Origin: a virus
DNA length: 28,911 bases
IMG/VR virus record: IMGVR_UViG_3300042453_005958
Coordinates: 1-28,911 of that record
Reading direction: 5' to 3' (one strand)
Positions within the stretch are counted from its first letter, which is position 1; every line of letters begins with the position of its first letter. The notes under the pieces are model-generated. The model saw only the letters and a list, made by a program, of their open reading frames with translations. It did no database searches and had not been told where the DNA came from. Positions 16,740 to 25,415 of this stretch are shown here, one piece after another. A program made the position numbers and the translations under genes.

Positions 16740-17513
16740 TCAAAATCTTTCTTTTGTATGCCATCCATATTCACCAGCTATTTGTCTGGCTTTGCTCCAA
16801 TCTCTTTTCTTAATGTGGTCAATCCAGCATTCACCAACAACAAAAACTCTGCCACCATTTTCTTTGAAGCGCAAGATTTCCATTTCTTGTCCTCCCCACT
16901 TCCCACAATCTCCTGCATACTTGTGAATATAAGATTTGTCAAACTTGTCAAATTCAGCAAATAGATCGCCATCAGGATAAGCAAACTTTTTGTAAAAGTT
17001 TTTAGTAAAACCAAAAAAGAAACCGCTGATAAAGCCTTCCCATCCATCACCGATTATTTCTTTTGACTTACTAGAATCTGGAAAATTAGCTTGTTGAATT
17101 TTTATGAAAGGCCCATTTACACCATTAGTAACTGGTCCAAAGATTGATATATCTTTTTTAGAATTTTCAATTATTTTTTCAATGAAATTATTGATTGAGC
17201 TATTAAAAATTAGATCATCATTAGAATTTAAGATAACATCGCAATCAACTTCAACTGCCTTTTTTATCCCTGTGTTCCAAGCCCCAGTAAGACCTTTTTT
17301 CCATTGATCTTGTATGTAGATGTAATGTGTGTTTTTATTTCTTAAAACTTCGCCATTAAGCTCTTGATCTGACTGGTTATCAACTATTATTAATTCAAAG
17401 TCATGCTTACAGTTTTGAATAAAGCTTTGGTATGCGTTTAAAAGCAAATCTCTACCATAAGGCCTGATTTTTTGTGAAGAATGATTTGTTATAACTAATC
17501 CAACTTTATGCAT
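16740..17513 (-). CDS. Glycosyltransferase, GT2-type
   Basis: A GT-A protein of about 257 aa. The N-terminus MHKVGLVITNHSSQ leads to FELIIVDNQSDQE at about 40-52. KKGLTGAWNTGIKKAVEVD and DVILNSNDDLIFNSS at about 90-104 show the DD metal/donor motif. A C-terminal segment has KWGGQEMEILRFKENGGR, like the ED-containing end of GT2 catalytic domains. I start at ATG 17513, which gives an 8-bp overlap with the preceding epimerase gene. The alternative TTG at 17522 would overlap by 17 bp and has no ribosome site. It is a typical member of the cluster; donor and acceptor are unknown. Confidence 0.82.
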   Translation of the reverse strand: MHKVGLVITNHSSQKIRPYGRDLLLNAYQSFIQNCKHDFELIIVDNQSDQELNGEVLRNKNTHYIYIQDQWKKGLTGAWNTGIKKAVEVDCDVILNSNDDLIFNSSINNFIEKIIENSKKDISIFGPVTNGVNGPFIKIQQANFPDSSKSKEIIGDGWEGFISGFFFGFTKNFYKKFAYPDGDLFAEFDKFDKSYIHKYAGDCGKWGGQEMEILRFKENGGRVFVVGECWIDHIKKRDWSKARQIAGEYGWHTKERF

Positions 17514-18525
17514 GAGATTCAACCTGGCTCTTTATCCACTGATATGTTTTTATCATTCCTTCTTGCAACGAAGAGTTATTGTTCCAGCCCACTTTTTGTT
17601 TTATAAGTGTATTGTCTGAATTTCTTCCCTTTACACCTATTGGACATTTGAATCCAAATTTTTTTTCAAATTCTTCACCAAGAATATTTTTTACTTTTAC
17701 ATTTTTTCCTGAAATATCAACAACCATTTTAGCAAAATCATTTAATGAAATCATTTCTTCAGATCCGATGTTCACAGGACCTGAAAAATTAGAATTCATC
17801 ATTCTACGAACAGCTTCAACACACTCATCTATATACAAAAAAGATCTAGTTTGTGTTCCATCACCCCAAACTTCGATATCTTCACCATCGTGAGCTTCAG
17901 CTACTTTTCGACACATAGCAGCAGGAGCCTTTTCTTTGCCGCCTCGCCATGTGCCTTCAGGTCCAAAAATGTTATGAAATCTAGCAATTCTAACTTCTAG
18001 ACCGTAGTTTCGAGAAAAAGATAAATAAAGCCTTTCACTAAAAAGTTTTTCCCAGCCATACTCGCTATCAGGAGCAGCTGGATATGCTGATTCTTCTGAG
18101 CATTTTGGATTTTGAGGATCTTCTTGATTATACGCTGGGTAGATGCAAGCAGAAGAAGAATAAAAAATTCGAGGTTTTTTCTCAAATTTGACAACACTAT
18201 GCGCTACATTCAGGTTTATAGTAGCTGAATTGTGCATGACGTCTGCGTCATGCTGACCAGTGAATATGTAGCCCGCGCCTCCCATGTCAGCAGCAAGCTG
18301 ATAAACTTCGTCAAATCCTTTTTTTGATGTGTCATCAATGTGCAAAACTGATCTAACATTAGATTGTTCACGTAAGTCTGTGACTAAAAATTCATCGGCT
18401 TCTGTATTTGAAAATTCAGGATATTTTAGGTCTACACCACGCACCCAATAACCTTCTGATTTTAATCTTCTTACCAAGTGTGAGCCTATAAACCCACCGG
18501 CTCCACAAACTAATGCTTTTTTCAT
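17506..18525 (-). CDS. GDP-mannose 3,5-epimerase-like SDR (plant GME type)
   Basis: A 339-aa extended SDR with NAD motif GAGGFIG at 8-14. The core matches plant GDP-D-mannose 3,5-epimerase (GME) motif by motif. It has SSSACIYP with C127, EYGWEKL with Y156 and K160, RIARFHNIFGPEGTWRGGKE with K197 and K199 just after, EKAPAAMCRK, WGDGTQTRSFLYIDECVEAV at 220-239, NIGSEEMIS at 252-260, and GVKGRNSDN at 297-305. The Cys and Lys acid/base pair of GME and the SDR Tyr/Lys are all present. GME converts GDP-D-mannose to GDP-L-galactose (and GDP-L-gulose), the branch point of plant vitamin C synthesis. Here the product more likely feeds a glycan. It sits among glycosyltransferases, 1 bp after the preceding gene. 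Identity at family level is strong; the exact product is inferred. Confidence 0.87.
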   Translation of the reverse strand: MKKALVCGAGGFIGSHLVRRLKSEGYWVRGVDLKYPEFSNTEADEFLVTDLREQSNVRSVLHIDDTSKKGFDEVYQLAADMGGAGYIFTGQHDADVMHNSATINLNVAHSVVKFEKKPRIFYSSSACIYPAYNQEDPQNPKCSEESAYPAAPDSEYGWEKLFSERLYLSFSRNYGLEVRIARFHNIFGPEGTWRGGKEKAPAAMCRKVAEAHDGEDIEVWGDGTQTRSFLYIDECVEAVRRMMNSNFSGPVNIGSEEMISLNDFAKMVVDISGKNVKVKNILGEEFEKKFGFKCPIGVKGRNSDNTLIKQKVGWNNNSSLQEGMIKTYQWIKSQVESHA

Positions 18526-18526
18526 G

Positions 18527-19294
18527 CTACCTTGTTCCTCTTAGGCTAAGATCAACTTTATATTCTTGTAGTATGTCTGTTAATTTGTGATCATGATGAG
18601 TTATGCTCCATTTGCCTTTTCCGACAGCAGTGCAAATGTGCGGCCAAACTTTTGATTCCCAATGAAATTTGCCCAGTTGCTTAGACCTGTCATGGTGAAA
18701 AGCTCCTTTAATCTTCAAATCTCTGATACCTTTATCCCAAGCAGAATTTTCAAACCATTTTTCTGACTTCACGTGATCATACAAGCTAATAAAATCTTTC
18801 TTCTTCCACAGTGTTGCTTGCATCATAAAAGAGAAACAATCTTCGTCTAACGTATAAGCATCATAGATCTTGTTTGAAATTAAATTATCTGGAAAATCTT
18901 TTATTTTAAATCTTGAATCGTGAATGCCCCTGCGAAGATCGAACTTTGCGAATCTAACGAAAGAATAGTCAGAACTTTCTAAGAAAGACTTACAACGCAA
19001 TAATTCTTCATAATTCACATGATCATAAAGAAAAAAATCTTCTTGCAAATAAATGATATAATCTTGACTAATTTGATCTAATGAAGACAACCATTGTTTA
19101 TAATAAAGATCATTATTATCATATAAGATAATTTCATGATCTATTAAATGACAAGAAGGATTCTCGTCAGTCAGTACATAGCTTTTTATACCTGATGCAA
19201 ATTTATCCAACTGTCCTACATGAACTTGCAGTACATCATGACAATTTGAATTTGTATAAGTAACTGCGCAGATATCAGAGACTTCAACTTTCAT
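18527..19294 (-). CDS. Putative GT-A glycosyltransferase, unclassified
   Basis: A 255-aa soluble protein. The opening strand is DICAVTYTNSNCHDVLQVHV. A later strand, DYIIYLQEDFFLYDHVN at about 78-94, ends in an acidic EDF in the position of a DxD motif. FSFMMQATLWKKKDFISLYD at about 152-171 and FHHDRSKQLGKFHWESKVWP follow. The 'QEDFFL...SLQ.tlW.k..l' arrangement recurs in uncharacterised glycosyltransferase-like proteins of phage and bacterial polysaccharide clusters. It belongs to a tight run of sugar genes with 1- and 3-bp gaps on either side. Family and substrates are not assigned; a role in sugar transfer is an inference from fold hints and context. Confidence 0.6.
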   Translation of the reverse strand: MKVEVSDICAVTYTNSNCHDVLQVHVGQLDKFASGIKSYVLTDENPSCHLIDHEIILYDNNDLYYKQWLSSLDQISQDYIIYLQEDFFLYDHVNYEELLRCKSFLESSDYSFVRFAKFDLRRGIHDSRFKIKDFPDNLISNKIYDAYTLDEDCFSFMMQATLWKKKDFISLYDHVKSEKWFENSAWDKGIRDLKIKGAFHHDRSKQLGKFHWESKVWPHICTAVGKGKWSITHHDHKLTDILQEYKVDLSLRGTR

Positions 19295-19297
19295 AAA

Positions 19298-20101
19298 CTA
19301 CTTCCTCAAGAAGGACGCTGCATTAATACAATCTTTTTTAGAATCAAAACCATAGCAGTGATGGTTGATGTAATCTTCGCATGTTTTTATAGGCAAATTA
19401 TTTTTTTGAACTACGTAGCAATAAGCTGTCTGTTCTGAGCAAGACCAAATAGAGACTTTCAGTTCAGGACGTTCAGGAAAATGAACTGTTTTGCTTATGT
19501 CTACTTCTGACATTTTATATCCTGCATCAATCATTTCATTTATTAATAATGATTTTTCTCCTGAAGGTAAACCTAAAACTCCAATGTTGTACAGTTCATA
19601 GTTTTCTGTTCCAAAAGCTTTTCTTGAGGCTTCTCTCTCACCCCAATATTCTCTACCGTTAGAAACGTTTCTTTCATGTTTCCAAAAAATAATTTCTTTA
19701 TTTTCTATCAGATCATTTAGCGGTTTTTTGCATTCAAGATCATTGTCTAATTTTAGTAATTGATCTTTTTCGTTCTCATAAAGTTTTAAATGCATCATTG
19801 CAGGATTAAAACAGTATCTATGATTTTTCCAATTTAGTATTGTCTGCTTGTCTTCTATGATAGAAAGCTTTAAAAAGTTCACTGCATACTGTTTTAACTT
19901 TTCTTCTAAAAGATATCTGTCGTCTGTCATTATTTCATGATGAAATTCTACGCCACGATTGTGATGGGCAAAAGTAGCAAATGATGCAGCAGAATATTCA
20001 AAGATAAAATCTTTGGTTTTATAACCTGTTTTCCCCCAGGTCCTACCACTCTCGACTTGCTTGTCAAAATCATATTCAAAAACTAAACTGATGGCTTTCA
20101 T
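19298..20101 (-). CDS. Putative GT-A glycosyltransferase with DxD motif (GT8-like layout)
   Basis: A 267-aa protein. The middle has FNPAMMHLKLYENEKDQLLKLDNDLECKKPL at about 97-127, where LDND is a DxD metal site of GT-A enzymes. Later ELYNIGVLGLPSG (about 168-180) recalls the 'fNsGvmll' segment of GT8 enzymes, and SEQTAYCYVVQKN (about 222-234) recalls their 'DQ..lN' segment. The start overlaps the CgeB-like gene by four bases (ATGA). I am fairly sure it is a nucleotide-sugar transferase-like fold, but not of the family; donor and acceptor are unknown. Confidence 0.62.
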   Translation of the reverse strand: MKAISLVFEYDFDKQVESGRTWGKTGYKTKDFIFEYSAASFATFAHHNRGVEFHHEIMTDDRYLLEEKLKQYAVNFLKLSIIEDKQTILNWKNHRYCFNPAMMHLKLYENEKDQLLKLDNDLECKKPLNDLIENKEIIFWKHERNVSNGREYWGEREASRKAFGTENYELYNIGVLGLPSGEKSLLINEMIDAGYKMSEVDISKTVHFPERPELKVSIWSCSEQTAYCYVVQKNNLPIKTCEDYINHHCYGFDSKKDCINAASFLRK

Positions 20102-21087
20102 TTGTGTGTATCATTTGTTAGATGCCTAATAATGTAGTCAAACCTAGCTTTTCCAGAATGAAATTTTTTAACAAAATTCTTTCCATTCTCACCAATCTTC
20201 TTGCATTCTTCTTTTTTTGAAAGATAGTAGAATATCTTTTCTTTAAATTCTTCCATATTAGAATATTCTATGTAGTGTTCCCCATCGGTGGGTTTGTCTG
20301 GAAATACTGTTTCAGTTCTTTGTGCAAAACAGCAGGATTCATTTGCCATGTTTTCCCACATTCTCATGCAGCTATTCCCTGCTCCCCATGAAGAAACTGA
20401 AATGTAAGATCTATTGATGTGTTTTAAATAATCTTGATAGTCTAACCCTTTTTTTACGACGACATTATACCCTTTGTTTTGAAGATCTTTACAAAAATTT
20501 TCTATCTCGTATCTATATCCATTTGCGACTTGACCAAATGAACAAAATAAATCAATATCTTTTTTCAAGTTATAATTTCCAAAAAACTTATTTTGACATC
20601 CAATCAACAAAGGTATGATTCCGTTATTTGCATCTTCAGGATAACACTCTCTTTTAAAGTACCACCTGCAAAAGTTTTTCATTTTTTCATTGATCCAAGG
20701 ATTACCTCGGCATCTTTTTGAATTGAACTTTGCTTCATAAACTTGACTATTGACATTACCCCATGGAGCAGAAATAGTCCTATCTCCATCAGGATATCCA
20801 GTTGCTGTCCACTCGCTTCCATCAATATAAACAGATATTTCTGGTCTATTTATTTTTTCTAAAAGGTGATAACGAGGAGGGTTGTTTCCTCTTACTTTTC
20901 CCCAAAATGCAAAAATAAAATCAGCATTTTTTGCATGATCAATAACTTCTTTTTCAGAATACACATTGATTACAGAATTACCAGGATCAGTTGCTATTAC
21001 TTCAATATTGCTTTCATTCATTCCTTCAATGATGACTGAGCAAACAGAATCTAATTTTTTATCTGGTGTTATTGCTACTATTTTCAT
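20098..21087 (-). CDS. GT-B glycosyltransferase, CgeB/Glyco_trans_1_2-like
   Basis: A 329-aa protein. The N-terminal half starts MKIVAITPDKKLDSV and has NADFIFAFWGKVRG at about 54-67. The C-terminal half has ISVSSWGAGNSCMRMWENMA at about 234-253, which is the 'l.n.s...g....R.fE.mA.G.' donor-binding segment of CgeB-like GT-B proteins. It ends with the family-type tail ECKKIGENGKNFVKKFHSGK. The usual Glu of that motif is kept (WENMANESCCF). It overlaps the genes on both sides by four bases. A transferase role is likely; the substrate is unknown. Confidence 0.73.
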   Translation of the reverse strand: MKIVAITPDKKLDSVCSVIIEGMNESNIEVIATDPGNSVINVYSEKEVIDHAKNADFIFAFWGKVRGNNPPRYHLLEKINRPEISVYIDGSEWTATGYPDGDRTISAPWGNVNSQVYEAKFNSKRCRGNPWINEKMKNFCRWYFKRECYPEDANNGIIPLLIGCQNKFFGNYNLKKDIDLFCSFGQVANGYRYEIENFCKDLQNKGYNVVVKKGLDYQDYLKHINRSYISVSSWGAGNSCMRMWENMANESCCFAQRTETVFPDKPTDGEHYIEYSNMEEFKEKIFYYLSKKEECKKIGENGKNFVKKFHSGKARFDYIIRHLTNDTHK

Positions 21088-21902
21088 TTATCAATTACAC
21101 TGTTGCAGCTTGATCTTAGATTTTCTAAATCAACTTTTAAAGTAATTTCTTTTGAAGGCAAAATTTCTAATCCTCTAGCTGAATTAACAACTGGTGTAGT
21201 TTTTACCATACCTTTATCTAAAACTCCAACAACTAAACTTTCTTTTTGAAAAGCTTTGCCTGCCCAACCTTCAAAACCCTGAAGGACCGCGCTTGTATGA
21301 CCTTGCGATTTCAAGACTTTGTTTAAAAGATCAGTTCTCCAAACTGTGGGCCTTGATGTATAGTGCCAATTATTTTTATAAAATGTGTGTGTGTTTACTT
21401 CAAAGGGGCCTTGCCAAACAAGAGTTTCATTTGTTACATTGTTTTTATGCCTGACTGAATCTGGATTTATAGATTTTGGTGTAAAATCAGGGTCAAATTG
21501 TCTTTGATTTTTGAAATCATAAGCAGGTATTCTTGTACAAGAAACATCAGGATTTATATCCATGAATTCAATAATATCTTCAAAGGCATTATCATATGCT
21601 ATAAAGTCGTCATACAAAAAACAAGAATAATCTGCTGAAATTTTTTCAGCATACCACGCAGTTGTGTAAAAAAGAGCTACATCAAAATAATTTTGATCAT
21701 AATGAAAATGCTTAGCAAATATTTTGCTTGCTAATAAAGTTTCTTTTACTTCTTTTAATGAATCATTGTCAATAGACACAAATTCAACTTTCTCATTTTT
21801 TAACAATGAAATAGATTTTAGACTGTTCTTAAAGTCTTCTAATCTTTTTTTTCCGTTGACTTCATTTATGTAAGTCAAATATCCAACGACTAATCTTTTC
21901 AT
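21084..21902 (-). CDS. Putative GT-A glycosyltransferase, unclassified
   Basis: A 272-aa protein. An early strand KVEFVSIDNDSLKEVKE at about 38-54 looks like the GT2 'ivDn.S' segment. DYSCFLYDDFIAYDNAFEDI at about 90-109 carries YDD in the DxD position. WHYTSRPTVWRTDLLNKVLK and GFEGWAGKAF follow, similar to the 'W' segments of phage glycosyltransferase-like proteins. It resembles the 255-aa protein at 18527-19294 in layout, though by eye not in detailed sequence. Both borders are ATGA overlaps. It is probably a sugar transferase, with low certainty on family. Confidence 0.6.
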   Translation of the reverse strand: MKRLVVGYLTYINEVNGKKRLEDFKNSLKSISLLKNEKVEFVSIDNDSLKEVKETLLASKIFAKHFHYDQNYFDVALFYTTAWYAEKISADYSCFLYDDFIAYDNAFEDIIEFMDINPDVSCTRIPAYDFKNQRQFDPDFTPKSINPDSVRHKNNVTNETLVWQGPFEVNTHTFYKNNWHYTSRPTVWRTDLLNKVLKSQGHTSAVLQGFEGWAGKAFQKESLVVGVLDKGMVKTTPVVNSARGLEILPSKEITLKVDLENLRSSCNSVIDK

Positions 21903-22837
21903 CTATCATTTCCCATTTTTTCTATCAAGTCGAGGTACTGCTTCATGCATCTTTCGAATGAAAGAAAACTATAATCTATTTTTGATGAAAAACTGTCATA
22001 ATCATTGTTCATTGTATCGATCAAGTGAGGAAGCTCTTCAACCGAAGAAAATTCAATTCCATGTTTTTTGCATCCTTCTACGATTCCTCCACCGTCTTTA
22101 TGATAAAGAACTGGTAATCCAGAAGCTGCTCCTTCAATGTGGTGCATTCCGCAAGGCTCCCATCGAGAAGCAGTCACATAAATGTCATGATTTCTAAGTT
22201 CATCTCCTAAATTTTTTCCATATGTAGGAGGAACAATCGTTGTATACTTCGGTTTGTACTCTTTTGCATATCTTCCGACATACGTGAATTGATACTTTTC
22301 TGGATTTCTACCGCATAACTCGTCAATATACTTGTAAACGTCAAATCCTTTCATCCAATTGTCACTCCAATGATGGGTCACAATTTTCACTGGTTTTCTT
22401 TGAGTGTTTTTATTTTTTTGAGGATAAAAATGTGATAAATCGCATCCATTATAGATGATGTGGCTTTGCTTAGCAAATCCCTTAGATATGAAATAATCTC
22501 TTAACCATTCACTAATAAAAACTGTTTCATCTGCAAGTTGATTAGAAATCAACAAAAGTTGATCAATTTCATTTGTATTTTTTCTAGCATCACATTCATT
22601 GATCCTATGCAGCAATTTAGTTTTTGGAAATTGTCTCTTAAAAGCTGCAATTTCTCTAATAGAAATTCCAAGCTCATCATACCGTGGATCATGCAGTACT
22701 ATAAGATCAATTCCAGATTGCAAATTTGAAACTAGCTCATGTCCTGCTGATTTGAGAGCCGTATAAAGATTTTTTACAAAATTGTTTCCGCCTCCATAAG
22801 GACCTTCAACAATTTTTCTATTTATTAGAATTTTCAT
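21899..22837 (-). CDS. Glycosyltransferase, GT4-type
   Basis: A 312-aa GT-B protein, shorter than usual for GT4 (350-400 aa). The N-terminal GPYGGGNNFVKNLYTALKSAG is the glycine-rich acceptor loop and first helix. Later come VTHHWSDNWMKGFD at about 152-165 (Lys of the phosphate-binding pair) and FTYVGRYAKEYKP. EPCGMHHIEGAASGLPVLYH has Glu residues spaced as E-x7-E. It overlaps the carbamoyltransferase by four bases upstream and the next gene by four bases downstream. It is most like GT4 enzymes that add single residues in polysaccharide clusters. The substrate is unknown. Confidence 0.85.
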   Translation of the reverse strand: MKILINRKIVEGPYGGGNNFVKNLYTALKSAGHELVSNLQSGIDLIVLHDPRYDELGISIREIAAFKRQFPKTKLLHRINECDARKNTNEIDQLLLISNQLADETVFISEWLRDYFISKGFAKQSHIIYNGCDLSHFYPQKNKNTQRKPVKIVTHHWSDNWMKGFDVYKYIDELCGRNPEKYQFTYVGRYAKEYKPKYTTIVPPTYGKNLGDELRNHDIYVTASRWEPCGMHHIEGAASGLPVLYHKDGGGIVEGCKKHGIEFSSVEELPHLIDTMNNDYDSFSSKIDYSFLSFERCMKQYLDLIEKMGNDR

Positions 22838-24471
22838 GTTGCTTTTCTAGTAAGAACTATTGAATATTCAGGAAAAAACAAATAATCGATTCTTGTTCCT
22901 AAAAAACATCTGATTGAGTGTGAAGCGTCTTCACAAATAGGCTCACGATCGTTAAAGCTAGTATTGAGAATAATTGGAACTCCTGTCTTTTCTTTCCATT
23001 TTAGCAAAAAATTGTAGTACCATTCATTGTCTTCTTTTCTAACAGTCTGCAGTCGTGCTGTGCCATCTTGGTGAACAACTGCTGGTACTAAATCTTTTTT
23101 TTCACTTTTAAAATTTAGCACAAACTGCATATAAGGACTTTCTTGATAGTTTTCGAACCAATCTTTTGCATCATTTTCAAGGATAGACGGAGCAAAAGGT
23201 CTAAACCACTTTCTGTGTTTTACTTTTTCGTTAATAATATCTTTCATGTCTGGTCTACGAGGATCTGCTAGAATGCTTCTATTACCAAGAGCCCTTCGAC
23301 CAGATTCACTTTGTCCATTAAAAACAGCAACTATTCTTCCATCACTCAAATAATCAACAAGCTGTTCAACTGTGCAAGGATTGACTTCAACAGGAAAAGT
23401 TTTTACGACAGAATCAAAATGATGCTTGCTCCATGTTTCACCAAGATATGGAGTAAAATTATGATTCCATTTTATTCTTGGATTTCCTAAAACTTCATGC
23501 CAAACAATCTGTGCTGCACCAATTGAAAGACCACCATCATAAGGAACGGGAGGAATATAGATATTTTCTATATCTTTTGAAAACCAAGACTTTATTTTTC
23601 CCATTGCAACAGAATTAAGAGAAACACCGCCAGATATGCAAAGATTCTTTGACTTTACTGGACTTATATCAAGAGAGTGCTTGATAATGTTTTTTATCAC
23701 ATCTTCAGTTGCTAATTGAAGCCCAGCTGCTAAATCAAATTTATCTTGTTCAGATTTTCTAGCAATTGCTGCCCAAGGCTCTAAATAAGGATGAACTGGA
23801 TCTGCATCACTAGTTGCACCAGGGGGTTGATTATGAGGTTTTATACTTGAGGGTATAATATCGGTTGTCAGCATTTTTAGAAAATCTTTATAGTACTTCT
23901 GAGAATCACCAAATGCTGCCATTGCCATAATGGTACCTTCTTCACCTCCTAAGGGCCACCCATTTTGTAGCTTAAAAACGTACCTAGTTATACGTGTCCA
24001 AACTCCACCGATGTTGATTTCATGAGGCTTAAAAGATTTTAGCTGTTTCATTGAACAGCCTGTAGCATGCCAAATTGTGCAAGCTGTTTCAGACCCGTGC
24101 TCGTCTTCTGATCCACCGCCATCTATTGTAATCACAATAGAATCTTCAAAATTGCTAGAATAAAAAGCATTTGCAGCATGCGCTCTGTGATGAGGAAAAA
24201 AATGAAATTTTCCTCCATTGCTACTTGCTATTTGCTCAGCTTTTTGAAAAGAAGCTAAATATTGCTTTGTTTTTTTTATAGGATGAACTGAAGCAAAATG
24301 CACAATGTCACTAGAGTTTGAAGGAACTCTATCAAATAGAAAGCTAACTGCATCACCTGGTGGGGACTTTTCACGATTGTATCTTTCGTACTCTGCATGA
24401 ATAGTTGGTATTCCGTTTTCTAGAATACAAAAAGAGCAATCATGTCCTGACCAAGTTCCAGCTATTTTCAT
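22834..24471 (-). CDS. O-carbamoyltransferase, NodU/CmcH/TobZ family
   Basis: A protein of about 545 aa, near the family's usual 550-600. The N-terminal half (Kae1-like) starts MKIAGTWSGHDCSFCILENG and has HHRAHAANAF (H94, H95, H98), ITIDGGG at 114-120 and SGGVSLNSVAMG at 280-291. The C-terminal YrdC-like half has ESGRRALGNRSILADPRRPD at 389-408, HQDGTARLQTV at 467-477 and NTSFNDREPI at 503-512. The enzyme makes carbamoyl-AMP from carbamoyl phosphate and ATP and transfers the carbamoyl group to a hydroxyl, here probably on a sugar. I start at ATG 24471 because it gives the family N-terminus and has TGAGG as Shine-Dalgarno. A GTG at 24516 would add 15 residues and overlap the upstream stop. 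All signature motifs look intact. Confidence 0.9.
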   Translation of the reverse strand: MKIAGTWSGHDCSFCILENGIPTIHAEYERYNREKSPPGDAVSFLFDRVPSNSSDIVHFASVHPIKKTKQYLASFQKAEQIASSNGGKFHFFPHHRAHAANAFYSSNFEDSIVITIDGGGSEDEHGSETACTIWHATGCSMKQLKSFKPHEINIGGVWTRITRYVFKLQNGWPLGGEEGTIMAMAAFGDSQKYYKDFLKMLTTDIIPSSIKPHNQPPGATSDADPVHPYLEPWAAIARKSEQDKFDLAAGLQLATEDVIKNIIKHSLDISPVKSKNLCISGGVSLNSVAMGKIKSWFSKDIENIYIPPVPYDGGLSIGAAQIVWHEVLGNPRIKWNHNFTPYLGETWSKHHFDSVVKTFPVEVNPCTVEQLVDYLSDGRIVAVFNGQSESGRRALGNRSILADPRRPDMKDIINEKVKHRKWFRPFAPSILENDAKDWFENYQESPYMQFVLNFKSEKKDLVPAVVHQDGTARLQTVRKEDNEWYYNFLLKWKEKTGVPIILNTSFNDREPICEDASHSIRCFLGTRIDYLFFPEYSIVLTRKAT

Positions 24472-24512
24472 AATAAACCTCAAAATGATAATACAAACAA
24501 AGAAATGTAAGT

Positions 24513-25415
24513 TCACAAAGAAAGAATTAAATCCCTGTATTTTTGATAGCCTTTTGGAAGATACCAGTTTTCTACTGACGGTATTGCAGGAATAGCTTCT
24601 TCAACTTTATTTTTTATTGCAGATGCAGGCAATACTTGTTGAGCTATTCCTATGTCTCTTGATATAACAGGCACTTTTAAAATTCCACATTCTATTATTG
24701 ATTGAGGACCACCTTCACATCTTGCAGTAACTGGATATAAATCTATAGCTTGATATATCTCATTGATTACATCATGTTGTGGTCTTTCAAAATAAGAAAA
24801 TTGTATATTAGCTTTTTTTAACCTTGAAATAATGTATTGTCGCCGCCAGCCTGCAAGAGCTACAAAAACATCATTTCTATTTTTAGATAAATTTTCCAAA
24901 TAGTCTGCCAATAAATCAGGACCTTTTTCTAATTTAGGGCTTACCAAATCATGGCCTTCAGTATCTCTTTGAAAAGATCCTACAATATATTTGTCTAAAG
25001 GCAAACCAAGTTTTTTTCTTATTTCTAATTTTTCACCTGTTTTTTTCCAAATTTTTTGATTTGCCCAATAAGGAATTTCTACAATTTTTTTGTTTGTAAA
25101 TTTGCTAATAAATTCTTTTGTTTGCTGATTGTATGTGTGATACACAGTTGTGTATTGGTCTCTTACAAAGAACTCTTGTTGCGCTTGATAGTTCCACTTT
25201 TCTGGGACTATATGGTGTACCGTCGTAATGACTTTTTTGTTATTAAGCCAGCCATTTTTAGCTAATTGACTCCATGCCCAATCTGCTAAAAGCCAAACCA
25301 CATTTGCATTTTTTGGATGCAAAACACTAATATCTGAGTTATCTTCATTCCATTCTTTTACAAATCTATCGACAATCCACCCTTCGTTGGGAGGCAAAAC
25401 ATAAACTTGATTCAT
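24513..25415 (-). CDS. Glycosyltransferase, GT4-like GT-B
   Basis: A 300-aa protein with GT-B layout. The N-terminal half has VVWLLADWAWSQLAKNGWL at about 39-57 and VITTVHHIVPEKW at about 62-74. The linker PYWANQKIWKK, then YIVGSFQRDTEGHDL at about 143-157, leads to the C-terminal domain. GGPQSIIECGILKVPVISRD at about 235-254 is the nucleotide-sugar segment; with the preceding Glu it fits E-x7-E. The N-terminal Gly loop typical of GT4 is weak. The start overlaps the preceding GT4 by four bases (ATGA). The stop is 41 bp before the chosen carbamoyltransferase start. The acceptor is unknown. Confidence 0.78.
   Translation of the reverse strand: MNQVYVLPPNEGWIVDRFVKEWNEDNSDISVLHPKNANVVWLLADWAWSQLAKNGWLNNKKVITTVHHIVPEKWNYQAQQEFFVRDQYTTVYHTYNQQTKEFISKFTNKKIVEIPYWANQKIWKKTGEKLEIRKKLGLPLDKYIVGSFQRDTEGHDLVSPKLEKGPDLLADYLENLSKNRNDVFVALAGWRRQYIISRLKKANIQFSYFERPQHDVINEIYQAIDLYPVTARCEGGPQSIIECGILKVPVISRDIGIAQQVLPASAIKNKVEEAIPAIPSVENWYLPKGYQKYRDLILSL

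Noticed and set aside
16554-16964. 136-codon open frame on the plus strand
   Set aside because: It spans antisense to two well supported genes (TyvE-like and GT2) and shows no recognisable domain.
24472-24516. GTG start giving a 560-aa carbamoyltransferase
   Set aside because: The extra 15 residues are hydrophobic and not part of the family N-terminus, and ATG 24471 has a clear TGAGG ribosome site.
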